A DNA stretch of 64,000 nt, from the NCBI RefSeq assembly GCF_900156825.1, contig NZ_FTOV01000002.1, positions 372,001-436,000 on the forward strand. Reading direction: 5' to 3'. The notes under the pieces are model-generated. The model saw only the letters and a list, made by a program, of their open reading frames with translations. It searched no databases and was not told the origin of the DNA. Source of the DNA: Chryseobacterium gambrini. GTDB taxonomy: Bacteria > Bacteroidota > Bacteroidia > Flavobacteriales > Weeksellaceae. Each line of letters begins with the position of its first letter. Positions within the stretch are counted from its first letter, which is position 1. The position numbers and the translations under genes were made by a program. Positions 1-8,748 of the stretch are shown in pieces.

Positions 1-153
1 GATGTCCAATCCTAAAGATCCTGAAGGAATCACCTCAATTGTGTTGTCTACAGAACTGTCTCCCAACGTCATCACAGTTCCTTTTCCGTATGTTTTATCT
101 AGTTTGTCCAGCACCAGAGCCAGTGCTTTTTTCTTATCGTCTATGTTACTCAT
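1..153 (-). CDS. recA: RecA recombinase, N-terminal 51 residues (cut by window edge)
   Basis: RecA coats single-stranded DNA, drives homologous pairing and stimulates LexA-type autocleavage. Only the first 51 codons are present. Reading the minus strand from the ATG at 153 gives an N-terminus with the segments LVLDKLDKTYGKGTVMTLGD and VIPSGSLGLDI, which are characteristic of the RecA N-terminal helix and first strand. The Walker A motif lies beyond the window edge. The frame is open to base 1. No SOS-box-like operator was recognised upstream. The identification rests on strong motif agreement, although only about 15% of the usual length is visible. Confidence 0.93.
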   Translation of the reverse strand, partial: MSNIDDKKKALALVLDKLDKTYGKGTVMTLGDSSVDNTIEVIPSGSLGLDI

Positions 154-302
154 CTGATGTTTAAATAATTTATCAAAAATACAAAAATTTACGCTCAAAA
201 ACTAATCTTTTATACCATTAAAAGTTGTTTTTATAGTTAAAAAAACATAAAATTCAGATGCGTATCAAAAAGAAAAACGGAATCTTTAAAACTTTTGTTT
301 TA

Positions 303-392
303 TCCTTTTTCAGGAGCTTTTTCGCGCTTTCCGCTGCAATCTTTTTTTTCAAAAAAGGATTTTCGCTGCAATCTCGGCTAGGATAGAAGCCA
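303..392. repeat. Flavobacterial intergenic repeat containing CGCTGCAATC twice
   Basis: This segment contains CGCTGCAATC twice, around a short A/T-tract inverted repeat (AATC, T-run, A-run, GATT). It ends with a GGCTAGG-like word followed by AGAAGCC. It resembles an intergenic repeat I recall from Flavobacterium and Chryseobacterium genomes (words such as CAGGAGCT, TTTCCGCT and GGCTAGG). It lies between the recA start and the convergent end of the oxygenase gene. Its mobility and function are not known to me. Confidence 0.5.
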
Positions 393-423
393 TCAAATAA
401 ATTGCAGTCTTTGCAGTAGATTT

Positions 424-1620
424 TTAATGGAAATTAGAATTTTGGGTGATGCTGAGATAATCGCTCAAGACTTTCATCTGATCTTTGTTACCTTTTTTTA
501 TTCTGGCTTTACGGCTTACGAGTCGGTCAACAATTTTGGTAATCATTCTTTTCGTCACCGGAAAAGCCTTTCTGTTGGAAACTTCCGGAATCTTCAGTCT
601 TTTGCACACTTCATCATCCAGCAAAAACCATGTACAGCAGATGTGGAGATAACGGAGATTTTTTCTCTGGAAACTGTATTTCAGGATCGGGTTTTCCAGC
701 GATTCGTTCAGAAGAGAATGAGCCAGCAAAACAGAATCTTCATCCGCAGAAGGCTGAACCGAAGTCCACAGATAAAAATACTGTGTTGCCTGTACTTTAT
801 CATTCGGTAAAAGATCCTCAGGAATTCCTAAAAGATAGCCAACATATTTCCAAAGGTGGAAAAGCCCTTTTTCTTCCTCTTCAGAGAACGTGTTTCCCAG
901 TTTATGCAGACTGTGCATAAAAACAAGACTGAAACCAATATATGTTGCCATCATATCCCACGAATTAATGGGTTCTCCCCAGTTTTCCGTGTCCCATTCT
1001 TTATAATATTTTTTAATGGAAACTCTTGCGTAAGAATGGATAAGCCGGGTTTTTATGGCAAATTCATATCCTTTTTTATGAACTTCCAAAGCATCATATC
1101 GGGTAACATTTACCCAGAAATCAAGCGTTTCAGAAAGTCTTTTTACAGCACCTTTCTTTAAGGCTTCCGTTGCAATAAGGGGTTTGTTGAGGTAAGCATA
1201 ATCATAACCTCCGATCAGGCAGTAATCGCGAAGAGAGATCAGAGAATCCACATTGCTTCTCATGCAGAGTTCTGCACCGCTTTTAATCAGATCATAATCC
1301 AGCCAGTCAGGAATTTTCTGAGTCTGCAGGAAAAGCTGTTTTACACTTTCCGGAACATCATCGTTCTCCGAAACGCCATTTCGGATGTAGCCTTCAATTT
1401 CTCTCGAAGCTTCATGAAATTTTTGAGTGAGATAAACGTCTTTTACAACCTGATCGCCGACTTCATCCACATCATAAAAATAAGATGAAAACTTTTCAAA
1501 ATCTTTAAAACCGACTTCTGCTCCAGAAAAATCAAGAAGCTGCTTTCCGTTGCCTTTCGTCCAGAAATCTTTAAAATGCTGCGAATCTTTAAAGCGTGGC
1601 TGTAACATTACTCTATCCAT
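424..1620 (-). CDS. MpaB/rubber-oxygenase-like (DUF2236) heme oxygenase
   Basis: This 398-residue protein resembles the oxygenase MpaB family (DUF2236), which includes latex-clearing protein Lcp and fungal MpaB. Family members are all-helical heme b proteins. The central region has an R-x-x-H segment (RLIHSYAR, about residues 192-199) followed by WGEPINSWDMMATY (about 214-227), the kind of pattern expected around the heme pocket. There is no signal peptide, so a cytoplasmic or membrane-associated location is likely. The chosen start MDRVMLQPRF is the first ATG, with an internal alternative at residue 5. The substrate cannot be told from sequence. The gene stands alone, with the regulator at 1725-2501 upstream on the same strand after a gap of about 100 bp. 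Confidence 0.72.
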   Translation of the reverse strand: MDRVMLQPRFKDSQHFKDFWTKGNGKQLLDFSGAEVGFKDFEKFSSYFYDVDEVGDQVVKDVYLTQKFHEASREIEGYIRNGVSENDDVPESVKQLFLQTQKIPDWLDYDLIKSGAELCMRSNVDSLISLRDYCLIGGYDYAYLNKPLIATEALKKGAVKRLSETLDFWVNVTRYDALEVHKKGYEFAIKTRLIHSYARVSIKKYYKEWDTENWGEPINSWDMMATYIGFSLVFMHSLHKLGNTFSEEEEKGLFHLWKYVGYLLGIPEDLLPNDKVQATQYFYLWTSVQPSADEDSVLLAHSLLNESLENPILKYSFQRKNLRYLHICCTWFLLDDEVCKRLKIPEVSNRKAFPVTKRMITKIVDRLVSRKARIKKGNKDQMKVLSDYLSITQNSNFH

Positions 1621-1724
1621 TGAAGGCTAAAGGTACAAGTTTTGCGCCGCAATTCCAGAGTGAGATTTATCAGGGAAATACAATTCATAATTTACAATTC
1701 ACCATTCATCATTCACTTTTGACA

Positions 1725-2501
1725 TTATATCAATCCCCATTCAAAAGCCTTTTTTAACAGTTCTTTACTGTTTCTGGAGCTTGTTTTGGCTAAAATATTC
1801 TTCCGGTGAGTACGAACCGTATGTTCCGATAAAATCAGCATTTTTGAAATTTCCGGTCCGGAATGTCCTTTAGCGATAAGTGAAAGAATTTCGGTTTCTC
1901 TTTTGGTTAAATTAATTTCCGAGTCGTTTTTTAAGGCAGGATTTTCAATTTTAATCTGAATGAAATCGTTCCGGTGACCAATTCCCGTAATCAGAACAGT
2001 ATGCGGATTCTGTTTTGTGATATGATGGATATTGGTATGGATATTAATAGACTGAACCAGATTTTTATCCTCATCTTCCCACGTAAGAACCGCCTGATGA
2101 TGAAAAAGCTCGTAATTTCCTGAAGCGGTTTTCATTCTGAAACAATAGCTGGGTTTAAGAAAAAGCTGATGTTCCTTTCCGATTTTCATTAAAATTTCCA
2201 CGACTTTCTGTTCCGCTTTGGTAATAAACTCAATATCATCGGGATGAACCAGATCTATTACGTCTTTTAAATTCTGCGGATATTCCTTTAAACCATGAAT
2301 CTTCAGGATATCAGGATGATGGTTAGAAATGGCACTGTTGGTGAGGTTTAACACATAATAATAAAATTCCCCGATGGCAAACATTTCGCCGATGATGCGT
2401 TCAATAGGAGGAATATTAGAGATGTGCTTCTCTTTTCTTCCTACCCCCGAATAAGAGTTCCAAACCTCTACCAAAGGATGTTTTTTCTCCGAATGATCCA
2501 T
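1725..2501 (-). CDS. LuxR-family response regulator with PAS-like N-terminus
   Basis: A transcription regulator of 258 residues. The C-terminal domain (about 195-258) is a GerE/LuxR helix-turn-helix with the signature LTKRETEILSLIAKGHSGPE followed by HTVRTHRKNIL. The N-terminal 150 residues look like a PAS-type sensor fold (FAIGEFYYYVLNLTNSAI, then LVHPDDIEFI), a domain order common in flavobacterial LuxR proteins without a receiver. No phospho-acceptor aspartate pattern is apparent, so a small-molecule or redox signal is more likely than phosphorelay. The gene is upstream of the MpaB-like oxygenase in the same orientation and might control it, but this is inference. The target site is unknown. 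Confidence 0.82.
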   Translation of the reverse strand: MDHSEKKHPLVEVWNSYSGVGRKEKHISNIPPIERIIGEMFAIGEFYYYVLNLTNSAISNHHPDILKIHGLKEYPQNLKDVIDLVHPDDIEFITKAEQKVVEILMKIGKEHQLFLKPSYCFRMKTASGNYELFHHQAVLTWEDEDKNLVQSINIHTNIHHITKQNPHTVLITGIGHRNDFIQIKIENPALKNDSEINLTKRETEILSLIAKGHSGPEISKMLILSEHTVRTHRKNILAKTSSRNSKELLKKAFEWGLI

Positions 2502-2606
2502 AAAAAAGATTTGTAACTAAAAATAGTTAAAGTTTTCTTTAAAATACCTCAAAAGGGGGATTTTTTTATATCAATAAAATTTGAAAATTTGCGCATACCA
2601 TTAATC

Positions 2607-2705
2607 ATGAAAACTCATTCTAAAAATGTTCCGCTTTTCGGACTTATGTTTTCCTATTTGTTCATGACAAAACTTTATACAATATCACTAATATGTCAGA
2701 AATAG
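2607..2705 (+). CDS. Possible 32-residue hydrophobic small protein
   Basis: A short open frame begins with ATG at 2607 and ends with TAG at 2703-2705. It encodes MKTHSKNVPLF followed by a hydrophobic stretch (GLMFSYLFMTKLYTISLIC), compatible with a single membrane helix. It is divergent from the LuxR gene and is followed 40 bp later by a hairpin (2746-2771). No full TAnnTTTG box is visible; the nearest is TAAAATTTG, one base too long. I do not recognise the sequence. It may be chance in an AT-rich intergenic region. Confidence 0.25.
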   Translation: MKTHSKNVPLFGLMFSYLFMTKLYTISLICQK

Positions 2706-2745
2706 TTTAGAATTTTCTGTTAGCTGTTTGAAAATGATAAACTGG

Positions 2746-2780
2746 AATCCTCTGTAATTTTGCAGAGGATTCATTATTTT
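2746..2780 (+). terminator. Hairpin followed by T-rich tract
   Basis: A perfect 9-bp stem AATCCTCTG / CAGAGGATT (2746-2754 and 2763-2771) with an 8-nt loop is followed on the plus strand by CATTATTTT. The T-tract is interrupted, so this is a weak-to-moderate intrinsic terminator. It would end a plus-strand transcript covering the small ORF at 2607-2705. The minus-side flank lacks a T-run. Confidence 0.45.
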
Positions 2781-2820
2781 AGTGTAAAGATTTTTTCTGA
2801 AAAAATTTAATTACCGGAGT

Positions 2821-3444
2821 TTATCTGTCCGGTCCGCGATAACCGAACAATTCATAAATATAAAAACCCAAAATAAGGGCGTAAAATACTGAAGCAACTG
2901 TAAGAATAAGAACAACAATGTTATTTTTGGTTTGTTTGGTAAAAAATTTAATAAATCCATACGATATTATTCCCAATCCGACTGCGAAAAGATAGAATAT
3001 ATGCCCTGAATAGATAAGTTGTAACCCCCATAGAATACCCCCAATAGTTCCGCCAATAAATCCCCCGAGAATACTTCCGATGTATGTACTTGTTTTTATT
3101 TCTACGTCTTTTTTCTCAGCTTCTATTCTGCTGCTCACAAGGTCTGTAATTTCCTGAATTTCTTCTGTGGACAGTATTTCAGAATGTATGATTGAATTAA
3201 TATCATTTTTAGTATTTCCTTTTTTATAGAGCTGATTTATTTTATCATAAACTCGTTGCTTTTCTTCTTCTTTTTCAACCAGTTTATAATATCTTTCCTT
3301 CAGAGAGCTGAAGCCGCCTCTTTCTTCTACCACTATTTCAAGCGCTTTTTTCGCGTCTTCGGTATATCCGTTTGAATTCAGATAGACATTCATAAGCTCC
3401 GAATCGGAATATTTAGAATATCTTTCAATAAGTTCATCCAGCAT
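2821..3444 (-). CDS. Hypothetical membrane protein with soluble helical N-terminus
   Basis: 207 residues, family not recognised. The N-terminal half (about 1-115) is charged and helical (ELIERYSKYSDSELMNVYL, then VEKEEEKQRVYDKINQLYK), reminiscent of repeats that sit on the cytoplasmic face of membrane proteins. The C-terminal half has about three transmembrane segments (roughly 118-140, 145-166 and 172-198) with a glycine-rich first helix (GSILGGFIGGTIGGILWG). It ends in YRGPDR. It is a single gene between the LuxR intergenic region and the gapA terminator. No function is assigned. Confidence 0.7.
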   Translation of the reverse strand: MLDELIERYSKYSDSELMNVYLNSNGYTEDAKKALEIVVEERGGFSSLKERYYKLVEKEEEKQRVYDKINQLYKKGNTKNDINSIIHSEILSTEEIQEITDLVSSRIEAEKKDVEIKTSTYIGSILGGFIGGTIGGILWGLQLIYSGHIFYLFAVGLGIISYGFIKFFTKQTKNNIVVLILTVASVFYALILGFYIYELFGYRGPDR

Positions 3445-3474
3445 GTTTACTAATTTTAAGCGGTTAATTTAACC

Positions 3475-3505
3475 AAAAAAACCTTCCGATCCGGAAGGTT
3501 TTCAT
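3475..3505 (-). terminator. Intrinsic terminator of pfkA-gapA
   Basis: AACCTTCC / GGAAGGTT form a strong stem around the short centre GATC (about 3480-3501). Read on the minus strand, the stem is followed by a run of T (complement of the A-run at 3475-3480). It sits 20 bp downstream of the gapA stop codon and upstream of the next minus-strand gene, so it closes the glycolytic transcript. Confidence 0.85.
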
Positions 3506-3524
3506 ATTTTAAGCTGATACTTTA

Positions 3525-4556
<1,032 letters not shown>

Positions 4557-4563
4557 TTAAATA

Positions 4564-5550
4564 TTAGATTGCTAAAATTTCTGAAATCAGTAAAAGATCT
4601 TTATTAATTTCGTTGTGTTTTTTAATGGCCTCTTCAATCGGAGTGTATACCAAATCATTGGAACGCATTCCTGCCATTACGTTGGTTTGCCCTTCCATTA
4701 ATCCTGTTACGGCTCCAAAGCCCAGTCTGCTTGCTAACACTCTGTCTGCACAGCTTGGAGAACCTCCTCTTTGCATGTGTCCCAATATTGCGACACGAAT
4801 ATCATAGTCCGGGAATTCCTTCTTTGTTTTTTCCGCAAGTTCATACACGTTGGCTAATTTCTCACCCTCTGCAACGACAACTATGCTTGAAGCTTTTCCT
4901 GTTTTTTCTGCACTTCTGAAATTGGCAAAAAGTTCATCGATGCTGTCTTTTTTCTCGGGAATCAAAATATCCAGAGCACCGGTTGCCAGTCCACTGTTCA
5001 AAGCGATAAAACCTGCATCACGACCCATTACTTCCACAAAGAAAACCCTGTTGTGGGAAGTTGCCGTATCGCGGATTTTATCAATCGCTTCCATTGCAGT
5101 ATTCAAAGCCGTGTCATAACCAATGGTGTTATCCGTCCCGAAAATATCATTATCAATCGTTCCCGGAACACCGATTACACGGATGCCGAATTCTTCGTTG
5201 AAGATTTTCGCTCCTGTGAAAGTTCCGTCTCCCCCAATACAGACCAAACCGTCAATGCCATATTTTACACAATTGTCATAGGCTTTTTGACGACCTTCTT
5301 TGGTTCTAAATTCCTGGGATCTGGCAGATTTCAGAATAGTTCCGCCCTGATTGATTATATTTTTTACGGAACGAGGTCCCATTTTAAGGAAATCATCGTT
5401 GATCAAGCCATTATAACCTTCTCTTACTCCGTAACATTCTATTTTATAATAATTTGCGGTTCTTACTACCGCCCTTAATGCTGCATTCATACCCGGAGAA
5501 TCTCCTCCTGAAGTAAGAACTGCAATTTTTTTTACAGCACTCTCTTTCAT
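4564..5550 (-). CDS. pfkA: 6-phosphofructokinase (ATP-dependent)
   Basis: Phosphorylates fructose-6-phosphate at the committed step of glycolysis. 328 residues, the usual bacterial length. Visible motifs are the N-terminal nucleotide loop TSGGDSPGMNAALRAVVR (about 13-30), GGDGTF (106-111), the catalytic PGTIDND (129-135) and VEVMGRDAG. MQRGGSPSCADR near residue 258 belongs to the fructose-phosphate site. It is the first gene of a two-gene unit with gapA. A TAAATTTG box sits 20 bp upstream of the start. Orientation and spacing support joint expression of two consecutive glycolytic functions. Confidence 0.97.
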   Translation of the reverse strand: MKESAVKKIAVLTSGGDSPGMNAALRAVVRTANYYKIECYGVREGYNGLINDDFLKMGPRSVKNIINQGGTILKSARSQEFRTKEGRQKAYDNCVKYGIDGLVCIGGDGTFTGAKIFNEEFGIRVIGVPGTIDNDIFGTDNTIGYDTALNTAMEAIDKIRDTATSHNRVFFVEVMGRDAGFIALNSGLATGALDILIPEKKDSIDELFANFRSAEKTGKASSIVVVAEGEKLANVYELAEKTKKEFPDYDIRVAILGHMQRGGSPSCADRVLASRLGFGAVTGLMEGQTNVMAGMRSNDLVYTPIEEAIKKHNEINKDLLLISEILAI

Positions 5551-5570
5551 CTAGTAAAAAATTTCGAACA

Positions 5571-5578
5571 CAAATTTA
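5571..5578 (-). promoter_or_regulatory. -7 box TAAATTTG for pfkA-gapA
   Basis: The minus strand reads TAAATTTG, an exact match to the Bacteroidota TAnnTTTG element, 20 bp upstream of the pfkA ATG. No TTG -33 element is seen at 17-21 bp spacing. Confidence 0.6.
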
Positions 5579-5711
5579 CAAAAACAAGTTCAGATAATCG
5601 TAGTAACTTAAGAAGAGTTTTGCATATAAATGATTAAACCTGAATAAAATTTATCGGTTTACAAAAAAATATCAATGTTTTTGAATGAAAATTATCGAGA
5701 TGAAAATTAAT

Positions 5712-6470
5712 TTAATGCTTTTCGGTAAGATATTTCCAGTATCTTCTCGGAACGTGCTGAATATGAAGCTTCATATTTTTTCTCTCCACAATATTGGTTT
5801 TTGTGAAATACCTTTGCCAAAGCGTCTGATAATTTTTTTCTTCATCGTGAAACTTCTGCTGATAGCGGTTCAGATCTATTTTTTCATCGGGATAGAAAAA
5901 ATCGCAGGTTTCCAAGTCGTACAGAATTCCGTAATTTCTTCTCAAATCATAAATCATCCATTTCTGATCCTGATAACGGTCTTTAAAATGTTTCCGGATT
6001 AAAGGCAGTACATTAAAATCCGGATCTATTTTAGCGAAGAAAACACCGTCCTGCATTTTTTCGAATCGTACAAAAGCCGTCATTCTGTGTCTTTCCCGAC
6101 TGACGGATTTACAGATTTTAGAAATCTTCAGAATGTCATTGTCTGCGTAATTTTTCAGAATATTTTCATCAGGATGTTTTACAGATTGCTTTACGGCAGA
6201 CAAAATAAGCTGTTCCAGTTCAGGATCTTCAGATAAATAAACCTTCAGAAGTTCGTGAATTCCTGCTTTTTCAATATTCTGTTCTAATTTGTTTAAAACC
6301 CTTTCAGATTTATCATTTTGAGTAATAACCTCATGAATTTCCGCAAAGATATTTTCCTGATGAAATCTTTCCCTGCTTACAATTTCCACATCCTTATACT
6401 TATACTCGAAAACTTCGAATACAGCGGTTAAAAGTCCGTCGAAACTGCCGTCGTAGAGTAGGGTAGTCAT
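5712..6470 (-). CDS. TIGR03915-type putative DNA repair protein (DUF4130)
   Basis: 252 residues beginning TLLYDGSFDGLLTAVFE, the hallmark start of the TIGR03915/DUF4130 family. Further family-like segments are RERHRMTAFVRFEK (about 124-137), FAKIDPDFNVLPLIRKHF (about 145-162) and KWMIYDLRRNYGILYD. Members almost always sit beside a TIGR03916 radical-SAM protein and are predicted to act with it on modified or damaged DNA. The biochemical reaction is not established as far as I know. Here the partner is at 7178-8437 on the same strand, but a toxin-antitoxin pair separates them. The region 5551-5711 upstream of pfkA follows its stop codon. Confidence 0.85.
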   Translation of the reverse strand: MTTLLYDGSFDGLLTAVFEVFEYKYKDVEIVSRERFHQENIFAEIHEVITQNDKSERVLNKLEQNIEKAGIHELLKVYLSEDPELEQLILSAVKQSVKHPDENILKNYADNDILKISKICKSVSRERHRMTAFVRFEKMQDGVFFAKIDPDFNVLPLIRKHFKDRYQDQKWMIYDLRRNYGILYDLETCDFFYPDEKIDLNRYQQKFHDEEKNYQTLWQRYFTKTNIVERKNMKLHIQHVPRRYWKYLTEKH

Positions 6471-6547
6471 TTGAATTTGGAAGGGAGTGTTTAGTTTGTA
6501 ATCTTGTGTTATTATGTTGATGTTATTTCATTATTTATAATATTTTG

Positions 6548-6847
6548 CTACAGGAAAAATTTCGGAATATCTCTGCTTCCGTGCAAAACTCTCACAATTC
6601 TGATATGATGATCTAAAATCCTGTAAAAAATAACGTGATTGTCTTTCGGAAAGCTATATAAACCTTTTTTTATTTCATCTCGCTTTTTGCCTAAATGTGG
6701 ATTTAAAAATAAATTTTGAAAAATTTCTTCAATTTCCAAAAGATATGTTTCTGTTTGATTAAATCCAAATTCATTCAAAGTATAATCAAAAATATCTTCC
6801 AGATCTTTATCCGCAATTTCCGATAAGATATAGGTTTTCTTAGACAT
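6548..6847 (-). CDS. parE: RelE/ParE-family toxin
   Basis: 99 residues with the ParE/RelE plasmid-stabilisation fold: ADKDLEDIFDYTLNEFG (helical N-terminus), LFLNPHLGKKRDEIKKGLYS (central loop with the typical P-x-x-G-x-x-R pattern) and VIFYRILDHHIRIVRVLHGSRD, the C-terminal strand that carries R/H in the family. ParE toxins poison gyrase, whereas RelE members cleave mRNA. The ELYSF-like and HGSRD features favour ParE. It overlaps the antitoxin gene by 8 bp, the usual translational coupling. The module stands between two genes of a DNA-repair pair. Confidence 0.88.
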   Translation of the reverse strand: MSKKTYILSEIADKDLEDIFDYTLNEFGFNQTETYLLEIEEIFQNLFLNPHLGKKRDEIKKGLYSFPKDNHVIFYRILDHHIRIVRVLHGSRDIPKFFL

Positions 6848-7076
6848 TGCTGATTGTATTCTTTTTAGCCTGAATAATATCTTTTACAGAACGAGAGCTT
6901 TCAACATCATTCCAACCTTTTTCTATTTCAGCTTTTAAATCCTGAATCACACGGTGCCGATAAACTTCATGAAGCCGCAATGCATCACGTACAACTTCAC
7001 TGGCATTCTGAAAATCACCGGATTCTATTTGCTTTGAAATATATTCTTCCTGCTTTTTTGTGAAACTGACATTCAT
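6840..7076 (-). CDS. parD: ParD-like ribbon-helix-helix antitoxin
   Basis: 78 residues. The N-terminus MNVSFTKKQEEYISKQIESG followed by FQNASEVVRDALRLHE is the ribbon-helix-helix DNA-binding region of ParD/CopG antitoxins, in which the first strand contacts the operator. The C-terminal 35 residues are charged and would wrap the toxin. It is upstream of and overlaps parE, the normal antitoxin-first order. A TAAATTTG box lies about 35 bp upstream. Autoregulation by the ParD-ParE complex is typical of the family and is inferred here. Confidence 0.88.
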   Translation of the reverse strand: MNVSFTKKQEEYISKQIESGDFQNASEVVRDALRLHEVYRHRVIQDLKAEIEKGWNDVESSRSVKDIIQAKKNTISNV

Positions 7077-7110
7077 AATAAATTCTTTCTTCGAAGTTAT
7101 AAATTATATC

Positions 7111-7118
7111 CAAATTTA
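7111..7118 (-). promoter_or_regulatory. -7 box TAAATTTG for parDE
   Basis: The minus strand reads TAAATTTG between the radical-SAM gene and the antitoxin start at 7076. This suggests that the TA module has its own promoter although it is embedded in the repair pair. No -33 TTG is seen at standard spacing. Confidence 0.5.
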
Positions 7119-7177
7119 GCAAATATGGATATTGAAAATTATTTTCTCCGTTTTAAGATAAGATCAAAGGATTGAAT

Positions 7178-8437
7178 TTAAAACAATGTCAATTGCTGCG
7201 AAAACTGATTATGAAATTTCGAAGAACTTCCGCCAATCAGCAATTTCTTAAGATTTTGATTCGTTAGATATTTTAAAAAGGAGTTTCCTGCGTTAAAATC
7301 AATGAAATATTTTGCGCGGTTTACTGCCGCTCCCAACTTTTTAAGATGATCCATATTCAGAACCTGAAAACGTCTTGCACTTACAATTTTCTGTGCTGTT
7401 TTTACTCCAATTCCCGGAATTCTCAAAATCATCTGATAATCCGCAGTTTGAAGATTAACAGGAAACTGATCTAAATGTCGCAAAGCCCAGCTTAATTTGG
7501 GATCGACTTCAAGATCTAAAAAAGGCATATTCGGATCCAGTATTTCTTCTGCTTTAAAACCATAAAAACGCATCAGCCAATCCGACTGATACAAACGGTT
7601 TTCACGAAGCATCGGAACTTCAGTCGTAAGAGCAGGTAATCTTTTATCTTCCAAAACAGGAACATAACCGGAATAATACACTCTTTTCAGACTGAAATTT
7701 TTATAAAAATGATCGGCAACTTTAATGATCTGTAAATCATTTTCATTCGTAGCACCGACAATCATTTGGGTAGATTGTCCTGCAGGAGCAAATTTTGGTG
7801 TTTTCCGGAAAAGTTTTTTCTCATCTTTATATTGTGCAATCCCGTTCTGGATATATTTCATCGGATTAAGCATATCCTGCCTGTTTTTTTCAGGAGCCAG
7901 CAATTTCAGTCCGCTTTCGGTTGGGATTTCAAGATTTACAGATAAACGGTCGGCGTACAAAGCTGCTTCCTGCATGAGTTCATCACTTGCTCCGGGAATC
8001 GATTTTAAATGAATGTAACCGTTGAAATTTTCTTCCAGACGTAATTTTTTCGCGACACGAACCAGACGTTCCATGGTCGTATCTGCATTTTTAAAGATTC
8101 CTGAGCTTAAAAACAAGCCTTCAATATAATTTCTGCGGTAAAAATTGATCGTTAAATCTACCACTTCCTCAACGGTAAAAGCAGCTCTTTTAATATCATT
8201 TGAACTTCTGGAAACACAGTAAGCGCAATCGTAAATGCAGTGATTTGTCAATAAAATTTTGAGAAGAGAAACACATCGTCCGTCTTCCGTATAGGTATGG
8301 CAGATTCCGCTTGCGGAACTGTCTCCCAAAGCCCCTTTTTTGTTCTTTCTCGAACCACCGCTTGATGAGCAGGAAACATCATATTTCGCTGCATCGGCAA
8401 GGATTTCAAGTTTTTCTTTCAGGCGGTCAAAATTCAT
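7178..8437 (-). CDS. TIGR03916-type radical SAM putative DNA modification/repair protein
   Basis: 419 residues. The radical-SAM cluster motif CIYDCAYC (C-x3-C-x2-C, about 67-74) binds the 4Fe-4S cluster that cleaves S-adenosylmethionine. A helix-hairpin-helix DNA-binding motif IPGIGVKTAQKIV lies near residue 338. SSGIFKNADTTMERLV and SIPGASDELMQEA are further family-like segments. The combination of radical SAM with HhH is that of TIGR03916, predicted to work with TIGR03915/DUF4130 on DNA. The start MNFDRLKEKLEILADAAKYD matches the family N-terminus. The substrate is unknown. It is first of a minus-strand run that includes the TA pair and the DUF4130 gene. Confidence 0.9.
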   Translation of the reverse strand: MNFDRLKEKLEILADAAKYDVSCSSSGGSRKNKKGALGDSSASGICHTYTEDGRCVSLLKILLTNHCIYDCAYCVSRSSNDIKRAAFTVEEVVDLTINFYRRNYIEGLFLSSGIFKNADTTMERLVRVAKKLRLEENFNGYIHLKSIPGASDELMQEAALYADRLSVNLEIPTESGLKLLAPEKNRQDMLNPMKYIQNGIAQYKDEKKLFRKTPKFAPAGQSTQMIVGATNENDLQIIKVADHFYKNFSLKRVYYSGYVPVLEDKRLPALTTEVPMLRENRLYQSDWLMRFYGFKAEEILDPNMPFLDLEVDPKLSWALRHLDQFPVNLQTADYQMILRIPGIGVKTAQKIVSARRFQVLNMDHLKKLGAAVNRAKYFIDFNAGNSFLKYLTNQNLKKLLIGGSSSKFHNQFSQQLTLF

Positions 8438-8748
8438 TTTTATTCTTTTTTTACCATTTTTTTATTAACACATAATTCACATCAGCTTCTAACAAAATAC
8501 TTTGAAAATATTTAGATCTCATAAGAAAGAAAATCAAAGATTTTAAAAACTAAAGTGTTCTTATTTTTTGAATTATTTAATTCTAATATAACTTATGGGT
8601 TAAAAAATCAATTTTAATTAAGTTTAAAATTTTATATTTTCCGTTCAAATTTAATTCCAAAATTGATAAATGTCAATCTTTTTTGATAGAAGTTATCAAC
8701 AGTTTAAAGTGACAAATTTAGTATATTTACGCTCATTAAATTTATGTT
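8438..8748. other. AT-rich intergenic region upstream of HMG-CoA reductase
   Basis: Divergent intergenic region of 311 bp between the radical-SAM gene and the HMG-CoA reductase gene. It is very AT-rich. The only recognisable signal is TATATTTA at 8722-8729, a one-base variant of TAnnTTTG, 19 bp before the ATG at 8749. No ORF, hairpin or repeat stands out. Confidence 0.5.
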
